Program-made: the position numbers and the translations under genes
The notes under the pieces: generated by a model
The model's input: only the letters and a program-made list of their open reading frames with translations
What the model was told of the DNA's origin: nothing
Databases searched by the model: none
Shown: piece by piece, positions 50,901-59,876 of the stretch
Position numbering within the stretch: position 1 is the first letter of the stretch
Layout: every line of letters starts with the position of its first letter
Assembly: GCA_964655525.1 (NCBI GenBank)
Contig: CAZZNE010000001.1
Coordinates: forward strand, 325,901-389,900
DNA from: DLAJ01 sp964655525
GTDB lineage: Bacteria; Bacillota; Clostridia; Lachnospirales; Lachnospiraceae
Length of the DNA stretch: 64,000 nt
Direction: 5' to 3'

Positions 50901-52661
50901 ATGTCAGAACAGAATCATGGATTGGAAAACGAAAACGTAACAGGACAGCAGGATGGCGGCATCACTCCGACGAATGAGATGAGCGGAAACGCCCAAATGC
51001 AGACAGCAGAGAATGTGACCGCGCAGGAAGGTGTGCAGATGCAGACAGCAGAGAATGTGACCGCGCAGGAAAATGTGCAGATGCAGGCGGCAGAGAATGT
51101 GACCGCGCAGGAAAATGTGCAGATGCAGGCGGCAGAGAATGTGACTGCGCAGGAAGGCGTACAGATGCAGGAAACGGGAAGCATGAGTGGACAGGGAGCG
51201 CAGGTCCAGCCGGCAATGAGCATGCCCGGTTCGGGAAATATGCAGGGTGCCTATGCGCCGAATCGTATCGGCTGCGCTTATACGACCAACGGTCAATACG
51301 CGCATTATCAGATGCACCAGGACGGGCTGCCGTCAGGCACGCCATTTGATAAAAAAGCAGAGAAAGCGCAGAAAAAGGCGCAGAAAAAGCAGATCAGGGA
51401 GGCAAAAAAGCAGGAGCGCAGGGCGAAGGGCAGGTATCCGCTCGGCATGCGGATGGCTTCGGCGCTGCTATGCGGCGTACTCTTTGCGGGAGCGGCGTAC
51501 GGAACCTGCTACGGCATTGAGTATCTGACCGGAACGAAGCTCATCATAAGCGGCAATTCTGGCAGCTATACACAGGTCGCACCGACGCAGAATGTGAACG
51601 GACAGTCGATTCCGACACAGGGAGAAGCGCAGACCGGGAATCTGATCGCGACGGATACAGGTACTGGAGATGTGACGCGGGGGATGGACATCAAATCAGT
51701 GGCAAGAAGCGTGAAGCCGGCTGTTGTGAGTGTGACGAATTACTATACGCAGACCGTTCAGTATTGGATGTATCAGTATGAGCAGGAAGGTGAGGGCGGC
51801 GGTTCGGGTATTATTGTCGGGCAAAATGACAGTGAGCTCCTGATCTGTACAAATTATCATGTCATAGATAATGCGCATGATCTTCAGGTTACTTTTATAG
51901 ACGATACGACCGTAAACGCTGTCGTTAAGGGAACGGATGAGCAAAATGATTTGGCGGTGATCGCGATTCCCTTAAAGGATATCAGTGAGGAGACTTTATC
52001 AAAGATTGCCATTGCAAGACTCGGCAATTCCGACCAGTTGGAGGTGGGCGAGGAGGTCATTGCGATTGGCAATGCACTCGGCTATGGACAATCTGTGACA
52101 AACGGGATTATCAGTGCACTCGACAGGGAATTAGAGGATTATGAGAGTCCGATGATCCAGACAAATGCGGCGATCAATCCGGGTAATTCCGGCGGTGCGC
52201 TTGTCAATGCGCGCGGTGAGGTCATCGGAATTCCGTCGGCTAAGATTGGCGGGTCTACTGTGGAGGGTATGGGTTATGCCATTCCGATTTCTGTTGCCGA
52301 GCCGATTTTGCGGGAATTGATGGAGCGTGAGACTAAGACGATGGTCAGCGAGCAGGAGAGGGGATACCTCGGCGTACAAGTCACAGATGTGGATGAACAG
52401 GGTGTACAGCTTTATAATATGCCGAAGGGCGTTTATATCTATGAGGTCTATAGCGGGTATGCGGCAGATCAGGCAGGCTTAAGACGCGGAGACATTATCA
52501 CGGGCTTAAACGGAACGAGGATCGGGAGCAAGCAGCAGCTCATTGAAGAGCTCAAATATTACTCCATTGGAACGACGGTCACGCTGACGGTATGCAGAAT
52601 CGCCAACGACTATGAGATAGAAGAAGTTAAGGTTGTGCTTGGAAGGGCGTATGAAGAATAA
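50901..52661 (+). CDS. HtrA/DegP-like membrane-anchored serine protease with PDZ domain
   Basis: About 586 residues. A cytoplasmic N-terminus of about 175 residues carries four 14-residue repeats and a strongly basic stretch before one transmembrane helix. The external trypsin-like domain has the triad H320, D350 and S430 (ICTNYHVIDN, NDLAVIAI, NPGNSGGALV). A PDZ domain ends the protein (GYLGVQV, GLRRGDIITGLNG). HtrA proteins degrade or refold damaged surface proteins. ATG 50901 is chosen over 50895 because GAGAGG is better spaced. A nucleoside-hydrolase-like lipoprotein follows 18 bases later. Confidence 0.93.
   Translation: MSEQNHGLENENVTGQQDGGITPTNEMSGNAQMQTAENVTAQEGVQMQTAENVTAQENVQMQAAENVTAQENVQMQAAENVTAQEGVQMQETGSMSGQGAQVQPAMSMPGSGNMQGAYAPNRIGCAYTTNGQYAHYQMHQDGLPSGTPFDKKAEKAQKKAQKKQIREAKKQERRAKGRYPLGMRMASALLCGVLFAGAAYGTCYGIEYLTGTKLIISGNSGSYTQVAPTQNVNGQSIPTQGEAQTGNLIATDTGTGDVTRGMDIKSVARSVKPAVVSVTNYYTQTVQYWMYQYEQEGEGGGSGIIVGQNDSELLICTNYHVIDNAHDLQVTFIDDTTVNAVVKGTDEQNDLAVIAIPLKDISEETLSKIAIARLGNSDQLEVGEEVIAIGNALGYGQSVTNGIISALDRELEDYESPMIQTNAAINPGNSGGALVNARGEVIGIPSAKIGGSTVEGMGYAIPISVAEPILRELMERETKTMVSEQERGYLGVQVTDVDEQGVQLYNMPKGVYIYEVYSGYAADQAGLRRGDIITGLNGTRIGSKQQLIEELKYYSIGTTVTLTVCRIANDYEIEEVKVVLGRAYEE
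50997..51164 (+). repeat. Four tandem 42-bp units in the HtrA-like gene
   Basis: Units begin at 50997, 51039, 51081 and 51123 and encode MQTAENVTAQEGVQ-type 14-residue repeats with Thr/Ala and Gly/Asn variation. They lie in the predicted cytoplasmic tail. Confidence 0.95.
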
Positions 52662-52679
52662 AAAAAGCGGAGGATATCC

Positions 52680-53963
52680 ATGAAGAAAAATCTCTTTAGA
52701 GCGGCATTGCTTTGTTTGGCGCTTGCGGGATGCGGGAGCGTGGATAACAGGAACGATATGGCGGACGATACACAGTCCGCCATATTGCCGTCTGATGAAA
52801 ATGAGGAGGAGATACCGGCCTATTCTGAAGCGGAGGACCGGGCAGCGGCGGAGTATTTGAAAGAGCAATACGGCATTTTGACTGATGGGAAAGTACCGAA
52901 AGTCATTCTGGACAGCGATATGGCCTATTTCGGAGATGATGCGATGTGCCTCTGTATTTTGGTGGAGGCGGATCAGTTGGGACTGATCGATCTGCTCGGT
53001 GTTACGATCACGGGCGGCAATTCCTTTGTATCGATCGGGACAAACGCTGCACTCAACCAGTTGGAGTACTTTGGGAGAGAGGATATTCCTGTTTACATGG
53101 GGACGGATGTTCCGCTACTCGGATTTCGGGATCTGGAGGAACAGGAACAGATTGTCGGAAGCATTGACCGCTGGGGTGCAATGTGGCATCTTGACAGCTA
53201 TGTCGCACCGGAGAACTATCATAATCTGGGTTCTTATTATGAAAGAAAATGGGGGTATTCGCAGACGGAGCCGCAGGAGCAGAGTGCCGTTGATTTCATG
53301 ATAGAGCAGGTAAAGAGCTATCCCGGGGAGGTTACGATCTTGTCGGTCGGCGCGGCTACCAACATCGCAATGGCATGTCAACAGGATGATTGTTTTGCGG
53401 AAAACACCGCAGGTATTCTCTATATGGGAACGGTCGTGAACGGGGAGGGCAGCTATACCCCGTATGCCGATTTCAATGTTTTTTACGATGCCGAGGCATT
53501 CAGCGTCTGCATTAACAGTGGTTTTCCTGTACAGATCATTGTTCCTCACAATGCGGCAGGTTCGGTGATGCTGAACAAAGCGGTCTTTGATTTAATGAAT
53601 GCCAAGGCGCGTACCTATATTTCGAAGATGTGGCTGGATGATCAATACAGCCTTTACCGGCGCTCGCCAAATCGGACAGCGGGGTGTACGGATGCGGCTG
53701 CAGCCGTCGTTTTACTGAATCATGCCATTGTGCAGACAAAAGAAGAACGATATGTTGCGATCAATACGGATGTATCGTCTGCAGAATATGGCAGAACCCT
53801 GACATGGAGGGAGCAGCCCGCAGACACCGAAGCCGCATTTGCAACATTCATAATGGAAGTGGACACGGGGTTATACTGGGATTTTGTAACAGACCTCATT
53901 TGCCATATGCAGTCCCCTACGGGAGAGAACTATTCCTATTATGCGGAAAGTAACGGATGGTAA
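52680..53963 (+). CDS. Lipoprotein with nucleoside hydrolase-like domain
   Basis: A 427-residue protein with a lipoprotein signal (LCLALAGC, lipidated Cys at about residue 19) and an IUNH-type domain. The N-terminal Asp cluster reads LDSDMAYFGDDAMCLCIL, like the Ca-binding DxDxxxDD motif; DFNVFYDAEAF and CTDAAAAVVLL match later active-site segments. Family enzymes split ribonucleosides into base and ribose, though secreted homologues can act on other N-glycosides. The canonical first motif is changed (DSDMAYFGDD), so specificity may differ. GCGGAGG precedes the ATG. It is probably cotranscribed with the protease gene. Confidence 0.8.
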   Translation: MKKNLFRAALLCLALAGCGSVDNRNDMADDTQSAILPSDENEEEIPAYSEAEDRAAAEYLKEQYGILTDGKVPKVILDSDMAYFGDDAMCLCILVEADQLGLIDLLGVTITGGNSFVSIGTNAALNQLEYFGREDIPVYMGTDVPLLGFRDLEEQEQIVGSIDRWGAMWHLDSYVAPENYHNLGSYYERKWGYSQTEPQEQSAVDFMIEQVKSYPGEVTILSVGAATNIAMACQQDDCFAENTAGILYMGTVVNGEGSYTPYADFNVFYDAEAFSVCINSGFPVQIIVPHNAAGSVMLNKAVFDLMNAKARTYISKMWLDDQYSLYRRSPNRTAGCTDAAAAVVLLNHAIVQTKEERYVAINTDVSSAEYGRTLTWREQPADTEAAFATFIMEVDTGLYWDFVTDLICHMQSPTGENYSYYAESNGW

Positions 53964-54049
53964 GCGGTCGTGATTCTTCACGCGGGATGGACTTTGTTTT
54001 GTGCAGGCTTTTTTTGCAAGAAATACCAGTCGTTTTATAAAATCTTCAC

Positions 54050-54078
54050 TTGTTCCGAGAGAAGATATGTTTTATACT
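54050..54078 (+). promoter_or_regulatory. Probable sigma-A promoter for clpX
   Basis: TTGTTC (54050-54055) and TATACT (54073-54078) are 17 bases apart, about 40 bases before the clpX start. Confidence 0.55.
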
Positions 54079-54118
54079 GTGTGTGTGGTAGCAATCTTTT
54101 TTAACAGGGAGTGGAAGA

Positions 54119-55861
54119 ATGTCTGACAGTACAAATCATAATAACGAGTATGAAGATGTGTGTATGTTGTGCAGGAGACCGGAGAGCAAAGCAGGACGAA
54201 TGTTTCATCTGCCGAATCATATTTGTATTTGCGATGATTGCATGCATAGCACCATGGACACGGTCTCGCAGATGGAAAAACAGGGGTTATTGAATGCGGA
54301 TATGATGAACCAGTTAAATAATCCTTATTTTGCTTCTTTCATGCTGGATGCTATGAGCGCCAAAGCGATGGAAGAGGATACATCAAAAAAGAATGAAGCA
54401 AAGGATAAATTGAACGGCCAGGAGTTGGTACAGTCCGGTGTGGGACAGGATGGTTCAGAGAAGAAGCATACGGAAGATGGCGGCACAGGCAGGGATGCTG
54501 CTGCCGCAGATGGTGGGACGGAAACCGCTGCGTCAGGAGATACTGCTGCGGCAGAAAACACACATAAATCAAATAAAAACATAACTTCTGACAATATTGA
54601 TTTCGGAAAGAACATTAATGGACGCGGTTTTTTCCCGAACATTCAATTTGTGAATCTTTCTGATCTGCAGGGGGAAGGCATACCGTTTCGTCAAAAGGTC
54701 AAAAAAAGAAAGAAGCAGGAGAAGGCGGAACCGGTCTTAAACTTAAAAGATATTCCGGCGCCGCATAAGATCCGTGAGAAGCTGGATGAATATGTTGTCG
54801 GCCAGGATCAGGCAAAGAAGATCATTTCCGTAGCGGTGTATAATCATTACAAGCGGGTTGCGACGAATACCATGGACGACATTGAGATTGAGAAGTCGAA
54901 CATATTGATGATCGGACCGACCGGCTGTGGGAAGACCTATTTAGTAAAGACGCTTGCGCGGCTTTTGGATGTACCTCTTGCCATTGCCGATGCGACCTCG
55001 CTGACGGAAGCGGGGTATATCGGAGACGATATTGAGAGCGTGATCTCCAAGCTTCTGGCGGCTGCGGGTAATGACGTGGACAGAGCGGAACGCGGTATCG
55101 TCTTTATTGATGAGATTGATAAGATTGCAAAGAAAAAAGAGACGACCTCGCGTGATGTCAGCGGCGAGTCGGTACAGCAGGGAATGTTAAAGCTCTTAGA
55201 GGGCGCGGAGGTTGAAGTACCTGTCGGCGCGAACAGTAAAAATGCGATGGTGCCGCTTGCAACGGTGAATACCCGCAATATCCTGTTTATCTGCGGCGGA
55301 GCGTTTCCTGATCTGGAGGAGATCATTAAACAGCGCCTGCGGAAACAAACCTCCATTGGCTTTGCGGCGGAGTTAAAGGATAAGTATGATAAGGAACGGG
55401 AACTTTTGGAGAAAGTGACCGTGGAGGATTTAAGGCAGTTTGGTCTGATTCCGGAATTTATCGGACGAATGCCCATCCTGTGTACACTCAAAGGACTCAA
55501 TAAGGAAGATATGATCCAGATATTAAGCGAGCCGAAGAATGCGGTCTTGAAGCAATACCAGCGGCTTTTGGAGCTGGATGAGGTAAAGCTGGAATTTGAC
55601 CAAAGCGCGTTAGAGGCGATCGCGGATAAGGCGATGGAACGGGATACCGGCGCGCGCGCGCTTCGTGCGATCATAGAGGAATTTATGCTCGATATTATGT
55701 ATGAGGTGCCCAAGGACGATAATATCGGTCGTGTGGTCATTACCCGTGATTATATCGAGGGAAAAGCAAGCCCGATCGTGGAGATCAGGAGCAACACGCC
55801 GACAGCGCTGCTTCCTCCGCCAAGACAAGCCGCGGAAATTCCAAGCGCCGCAGGGCAATAA
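54119..55861 (+). CDS. clpX: ClpX ATPase with an unusually long linker
   Basis: A 580-residue AAA+ unfoldase against about 410-430 usual. The zinc-binding domain has C15, C18, C38 and C41. A low-complexity Glu/Ala/Gly/Lys-rich linker lies at about residues 80-190, then the AAA core: GPTGCGKTYLVKTLA near residue 264, GYIGDDIESV, IVFIDEIDKIAKK and the ClpP-docking TSIGFAA. It should unfold substrates for ClpP. GEDVEN of common ClpX is replaced by GDDIES, so this may be a second, divergent copy. No clpP is adjacent. The start follows AGGGAG. Confidence 0.92.
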   Translation: MSDSTNHNNEYEDVCMLCRRPESKAGRMFHLPNHICICDDCMHSTMDTVSQMEKQGLLNADMMNQLNNPYFASFMLDAMSAKAMEEDTSKKNEAKDKLNGQELVQSGVGQDGSEKKHTEDGGTGRDAAAADGGTETAASGDTAAAENTHKSNKNITSDNIDFGKNINGRGFFPNIQFVNLSDLQGEGIPFRQKVKKRKKQEKAEPVLNLKDIPAPHKIREKLDEYVVGQDQAKKIISVAVYNHYKRVATNTMDDIEIEKSNILMIGPTGCGKTYLVKTLARLLDVPLAIADATSLTEAGYIGDDIESVISKLLAAAGNDVDRAERGIVFIDEIDKIAKKKETTSRDVSGESVQQGMLKLLEGAEVEVPVGANSKNAMVPLATVNTRNILFICGGAFPDLEEIIKQRLRKQTSIGFAAELKDKYDKERELLEKVTVEDLRQFGLIPEFIGRMPILCTLKGLNKEDMIQILSEPKNAVLKQYQRLLELDEVKLEFDQSALEAIADKAMERDTGARALRAIIEEFMLDIMYEVPKDDNIGRVVITRDYIEGKASPIVEIRSNTPTALLPPPRQAAEIPSAAGQ

Positions 55862-55900
55862 AAAAGTCTTTCGGTGATTTTTACATAAGGAGATAAGAGC

Positions 55901-56728
55901 ATGAAAAACAAATGGATAACAGGTGCTTTGTATATGGCGCTGCTGTTATCTGCCTGTGGCGCGGAGGGTGGCGAAGAAACGCAGGCACCCAAGACGATCG
56001 TAGTGAATGATACAGAGGTTGAAGATGTGACGGTGACAGATGGAGGAACGGCACAATCGGAAGCGCCTGTATCGCCTGCCGCGAAGGAGCAGATGCAGCC
56101 TGACATCGAAGCGGAAGAACCGCCTGCCGCGAAGGAACAGATGCAGCCTGATATCGAAGCGGAAGAACCGCCTGTTACAAATGAGCAGATACAGACATAT
56201 AGAGAAATCTATCAGCAGGCAGTTGCGGACAGTGTGGGCGAAGCGAAAGTATTCTCGCTGATATATCTGGATGGCGACGATATTCCGGAACTGGTGGTTT
56301 TGGACCGGGAATTCGACAGCTATTCTATTTATACGGTTAAGGATGGGGCCCTATTCTGTATGCTGGATTTGATGACGACGGTGGAAATGAATTATTTTGA
56401 GCGCAGCGGCACTTTTTATACGTTTGCAAGGTGGAATGGCGGCGGCGATGAAGGCGGTTACGGGCGGTCTTATTTTCAGGTGTCCGCTGAAAAAACGATC
56501 ACCGAAGAAACGGAGGCGGTTCTGTATGATGCCTACAACGCGCTTTATGATGCGGACGGCAGTTTTACGGGACAGGGAGTTACCGACTATTATTATATGG
56601 GCGAGCTGACGGATGAGGCGACGTATCGGGAGCTGCTTGGCAGTCTGGGCGTGACAGAGGGCGGCGGAAGACCCTGTGCCGAGAATGCGGTCGGAAAAGA
56701 AGAAATGCTTGCGCAGTTCAGTCAGTGA
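55901..56728 (+). CDS. Lipoprotein of unknown function with tandem repeats
   Basis: A 275-residue protein with a lipobox LLLSAC (Cys near residue 19), an acidic linker, two identical 16-residue repeats plus a partial third (AAKEQMQPDIEAEEPP core) and a globular domain from about residue 100 with DGDDIPELVVLDREF, a motif often seen in VCBS-like or DUF surface lipoproteins. Function unknown. AAGGAGATAAG precedes the ATG. It lies 39 bases after clpX. Confidence 0.7.
   Translation: MKNKWITGALYMALLLSACGAEGGEETQAPKTIVVNDTEVEDVTVTDGGTAQSEAPVSPAAKEQMQPDIEAEEPPAAKEQMQPDIEAEEPPVTNEQIQTYREIYQQAVADSVGEAKVFSLIYLDGDDIPELVVLDREFDSYSIYTVKDGALFCMLDLMTTVEMNYFERSGTFYTFARWNGGGDEGGYGRSYFQVSAEKTITEETEAVLYDAYNALYDADGSFTGQGVTDYYYMGELTDEATYRELLGSLGVTEGGGRPCAENAVGKEEMLAQFSQ
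56075..56194 (+). repeat. 48-bp tandem repeat in the lipoprotein gene
   Basis: Units at 56075-56122 and 56123-56170 differ by one or two bases. A diverged partial copy follows to about 56194. Confidence 0.9.
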
Positions 56729-56749
56729 GAAACGGTCAAAAAGCAAAGA

Positions 56750-56795
56750 ATACCTGCATATGCTTACATAAAGGCATAGGCAGGTATCTTTTTTT
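56750..56795 (+). terminator. Terminator directly before the S8 protease start codon
   Basis: ATACCTGC and GCAGGTAT pair around a loop of about 20 bases and are followed by a run of T that ends at the ATG of the protease gene. The right arm contains AGGT, the only Shine-Dalgarno-like bases available to that gene. Confidence 0.75.
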
Positions 56796-58337
56796 ATGGC
56801 ATATGGAGATATTCCATTTGTATACGGACTGATGCAGGAGCCGCCCGCCCCCGGACTGACAGGCGGAGCAGGGTTTTCGTTTGACCCGAATGCGCTGATA
56901 GAAAGCGGTATTTTGGAAGTACAGGGAGAGCCGCTTGCTTTAACGGGGCGCGGCGTTCTGGTCGGATTCGTGGATACGGGAATCCGGTATGAGCTGGACG
57001 TGTTCAGACAGAGCGACGGGTCAACGCGTATCGCGGCAATCTGGGATCAGGAGGCAGATCGCACATATACGGAGGAGGAGATCAACAACGCCCTGCAAAG
57101 TGAGAGTCCGCGCAGTATCGTGCCCGTAACGGACGAGTTGGGGCACGGAACGGCGATGGCGAGCGTAGCGGCGGGCAGCAGAGTGGAAGGAGGCAGAGGC
57201 TACATCGGCGCCGCTCCGGACAGCAGGCTTTTGGTCGTGAAGCTCCGGCAGGCGCCCCAAAATGTCAGGCAGTATTATCTGGTGGCGGATGATGCGGTCT
57301 GTTATAGTGAAACAGATATTGAGCAGGGGCTGCAGTTTTTGGATGAGCAGGCGGAACGTCTGGGGCTTCCGCTCGTCATTTGTCTCGGTCTCGGAACGAA
57401 TCTGGCGTCCCATACCGGCACCTCCGCATTGGAGCGTGCGATCAACAGTATTGCAGTGAAGATCGGCCGTGCTGTCGTTATATGCAGCGGAAACGAGGGA
57501 AATAAGCAGCATCATTTTTCCGGCTGTTTTAATCGGAATGTGTTCCAGAATGAAATCGGTCAGCTGCGGCGGGATGTGGAAATCCGCGTCTCCGAGGGCG
57601 TGCAGGGATTCACGCTCAATGTATGGGGAACACAGCCCTATCAGTTCCAATTTTCCCTGAGGAGCCCCGGCGGAGAGACTGTGCGCGACATCCGGCTGAA
57701 TATGGAGGGGACAACAACGTACCGCTTTGTCTATGAAAAGACAACGCTCTATCTGGACGCAGAGCGGGTGGAGACCGGAAGCGGCGCGCAGTTACTTTTC
57801 CTGCGTTTTGTTGCGCCGTCGCCGGGAATCTGGACGTTGACCGTGACAGAGGAGGAGCAGGCAAATTACGCCCTGTTTCATGCTTGGCTTCCAATCGCTG
57901 AGTTTGTGACCGCGCCGGTTACCTTTTTAGAGCCGAGTCCCTATGTCACACTGACGGATCCCTCCGCAGCATGGGAAGCGCTCGGCGTGTCCACCTATGA
58001 TGACTTAAATAACAGCTTTTCTCCGGAATCGGGGAGGGGCTACACTCGGGATAGCAGAGTGAAGCCCGATCTTGCCGCACCGGGAGTCAATGTCTCTACC
58101 GTGATCGGAAAACGGAGCGGTTCAAGCATTTCGGCTGCAGTAACGGCGGGCGGTGTAGCGCAGTTTTTACAGTGGGCGGTGACGGAGCGCAATCTACCGT
58201 GGATCAATTCGATCAATGTGAAAAATTATTTTGTCCGCGGCGCCGTGCGCGATCTGGATATTGTCTATCCCAGCAGGGAGTGGGGGTACGGCAGGCTTTC
58301 CGTCTCTGGGGTATTTGAGCGTATGGCGGAACTGTAA
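56796..58337 (+). CDS. Subtilisin-like S8 serine protease, CspC-like architecture
   Basis: A 513-residue subtilase with an intact triad: D60 in VGFVDTGI, H117 in LGHGTAMAS and S444 in GSSISAA. There is a long insertion and beta-rich region between His and Ser (about residues 230-400), as in clostridial Csp-type proteases and related cytosolic S8 proteins. No signal peptide or transmembrane helix is seen and the N-terminal extension is short, so it is either cytoplasmic or exported by an unusual route. In spore formers Csp proteins act in germination; whether this is one is not shown. A terminator hairpin abuts the start codon. Confidence 0.85.
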   Translation: MAYGDIPFVYGLMQEPPAPGLTGGAGFSFDPNALIESGILEVQGEPLALTGRGVLVGFVDTGIRYELDVFRQSDGSTRIAAIWDQEADRTYTEEEINNALQSESPRSIVPVTDELGHGTAMASVAAGSRVEGGRGYIGAAPDSRLLVVKLRQAPQNVRQYYLVADDAVCYSETDIEQGLQFLDEQAERLGLPLVICLGLGTNLASHTGTSALERAINSIAVKIGRAVVICSGNEGNKQHHFSGCFNRNVFQNEIGQLRRDVEIRVSEGVQGFTLNVWGTQPYQFQFSLRSPGGETVRDIRLNMEGTTTYRFVYEKTTLYLDAERVETGSGAQLLFLRFVAPSPGIWTLTVTEEEQANYALFHAWLPIAEFVTAPVTFLEPSPYVTLTDPSAAWEALGVSTYDDLNNSFSPESGRGYTRDSRVKPDLAAPGVNVSTVIGKRSGSSISAAVTAGGVAQFLQWAVTERNLPWINSINVKNYFVRGAVRDLDIVYPSREWGYGRLSVSGVFERMAEL

Positions 58338-58759
58338 AGAAAAAATAACAACATATATTTAATTAGCAGCGGAAGCGGTAAGAAATCGTGCAATTATCTA
58401 AACTGGTAAATAGCAGAAAGGAGTCGTATCTGACGTTGATGTCATAATGAGATGGGAAATGCAGGAATATGATGTCATTGTCGGTGCCAGAATCGCATAA
58501 ATACAGGGATTCCCGTAAAAAGAAAAACTGACAGAGGATTATGACATATAGGTTTCAGACGCTGTCATAAAAAGGAAAATCCATTCGTTTGATGTTTTCG
58601 GGGAAGGTCCTGAACGAAAAAAGAATCCGTCAAAAACGGATTCTTTTTAATCGATGGGAAATTGTGTGCACGTGAGTTTTGCGTATGAGCTTTACTCGAT
58701 CCCGGAAGAATCTGCGAAGCAGATTCTTCGAAAGATTGGCGCACTCGATCCAATCTTTT
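58338..58759. other. Intergenic region with terminators and hairpins
   Basis: About 420 bases between the S8 gene and the convergent carbamate kinase gene. Nothing coding is credible. The left 270 bases are A/T-rich with no clear feature. At 58617-58648 AAAAGAATCCGT pairs with ACGGATTCTTTTT, a good terminator for either strand. Two further hairpins follow. Confidence 0.7.
58705..58758. repeat. Pair of hairpins after carbamate kinase
   Basis: GAAGAATCTGC/GCAGATTCTTC (58705-58715/58719-58729) has a GAA loop, and AAAGATTGG/CCAATCTTT (58731-58739/58750-58758) follows with a T run on the plus strand. The first shares GAAGAATC...GATTCTTC arms with hairpins at 9519 and 32432. Confidence 0.7.
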
Positions 58760-59695
58760 TTATACTGTGATCAATGTTCCTGCTTTTCCCTTGATGGCAT
58801 CTGCGACCCTGCCGAGGGAGGTGATCAGTACGCTGCCGTCCGGCACCTGATCGAGATAGGTGATTGCCGCTTCAATCTTAGGAAGCATGTCGCCCTTGCC
58901 GAACTGATTCTCGGCAAGCAGGTTTTTTGCCTCGCTGATCGTCATAGAAGGGATGGCAGATTGATCTTCTTTTTTATAATTGCGGTAGACCTCGTCCACG
59001 CTTGTGAGTATGATGAGCATTTCTGCTTTCAGTTTCGCGGCGAGAAGACCGGCGATGCTGTCCTTTTCAATGACAGCAGAAGCGCCCTTTAAAGCGTGCT
59101 GCTGTTCAATGACCGGAATACCGCCGCCACCGCAGGCAATAACCGCCTGCCCTGCGTCCGCGAGCGTGCGGATAGCGTCAATCTCTACAATGTCGATCGG
59201 CTTCGGTGCCGCGACAACCCTCCGAAAGCCGCTGCCGGGCTGACCGATCACATAGTTACCTTTCTTCGTCTCGGCCTCCGCCTCCTCTGCGGACATGATG
59301 CGTCCGATGACCTTATCCGGTTCGTAAAAAGCCTCGTCGTAAGGATCGACCGTGACCTGCGTAAGGATTGTGCTGACCGGAGTAGAGAGCCCGCGCTCCA
59401 AAAGCTGCGCGCGGAGCGCATTCTGAATATCGTAGCCGACATAGCCCTGACTCATGGCGGAGCAGACGCACATCGGCGCAGGCGTGTAATCCGTATAGAT
59501 GCGGTGCAGCTCGCTCATCGCTTTATGGATCATGCTGACCTGAGACCCGTTGCTGTGCGTGATCGTCAGCTGACAGTCTGCTTCGATCAGGTCGGCAAGC
59601 GCCGCTGCCGTAACCTTGACAGCGGACTGCTGCATCGTCGTATTATGGCCGAGCGCCTCATGTCCAAGAGAAACCACTACTCTTTTTTTGCTCAT
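58760..59695 (-). CDS. arcC: Carbamate kinase
   Basis: A 311-residue amino-acid-kinase-fold enzyme starting at ATG 59695 after AAAGGAACG. It has VVVSLGHEALGHN where GGNAL is usual, SNGSQV, AMSQGYVGYDIQNAL, VIACGGGGIPV and GDMLPKIEAAITYL, all typical of carbamate kinases. It makes ATP from carbamoyl phosphate and ADP in arginine, agmatine or purine catabolism. No arginine deiminase or transcarbamylase gene is adjacent, so the source of carbamoyl phosphate is not shown. An in-frame upstream extension to 59818 has no ribosome site. Confidence 0.93.
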   Translation of the reverse strand: MSKKRVVVSLGHEALGHNTTMQQSAVKVTAAALADLIEADCQLTITHSNGSQVSMIHKAMSELHRIYTDYTPAPMCVCSAMSQGYVGYDIQNALRAQLLERGLSTPVSTILTQVTVDPYDEAFYEPDKVIGRIMSAEEAEAETKKGNYVIGQPGSGFRRVVAAPKPIDIVEIDAIRTLADAGQAVIACGGGGIPVIEQQHALKGASAVIEKDSIAGLLAAKLKAEMLIILTSVDEVYRNYKKEDQSAIPSMTISEAKNLLAENQFGKGDMLPKIEAAITYLDQVPDGSVLITSLGRVADAIKGKAGTLITV

Positions 59696-59876
59696 AAAAT
59701 CCGTTCCTTTCCCGTCGTACATCAGGGAAACGCTGATGGAAGCGTTCCCGTAGAAAAAACTTATGTTCAGTATAACAAATTCCGCGCAGATTGTATAGTG
59801 AAATGCGCTTTTTACCATTCATTTTTCTAAGAAAACACTGATTAAGTCAGCGTTTCCCTAAAAAGAAAGGAGCGGG

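Noticed and set aside
54937..55740. Minus-strand open frame of 267 codons opposite clpX
   Set aside because: Ser- and Ile-rich mirror of conserved AAA+ codons; clpX is certain on the plus strand.
58565..58753. Minus-strand 62-codon frame after the S8 gene
   Set aside because: It runs through a terminator and two hairpins and has no start signal.
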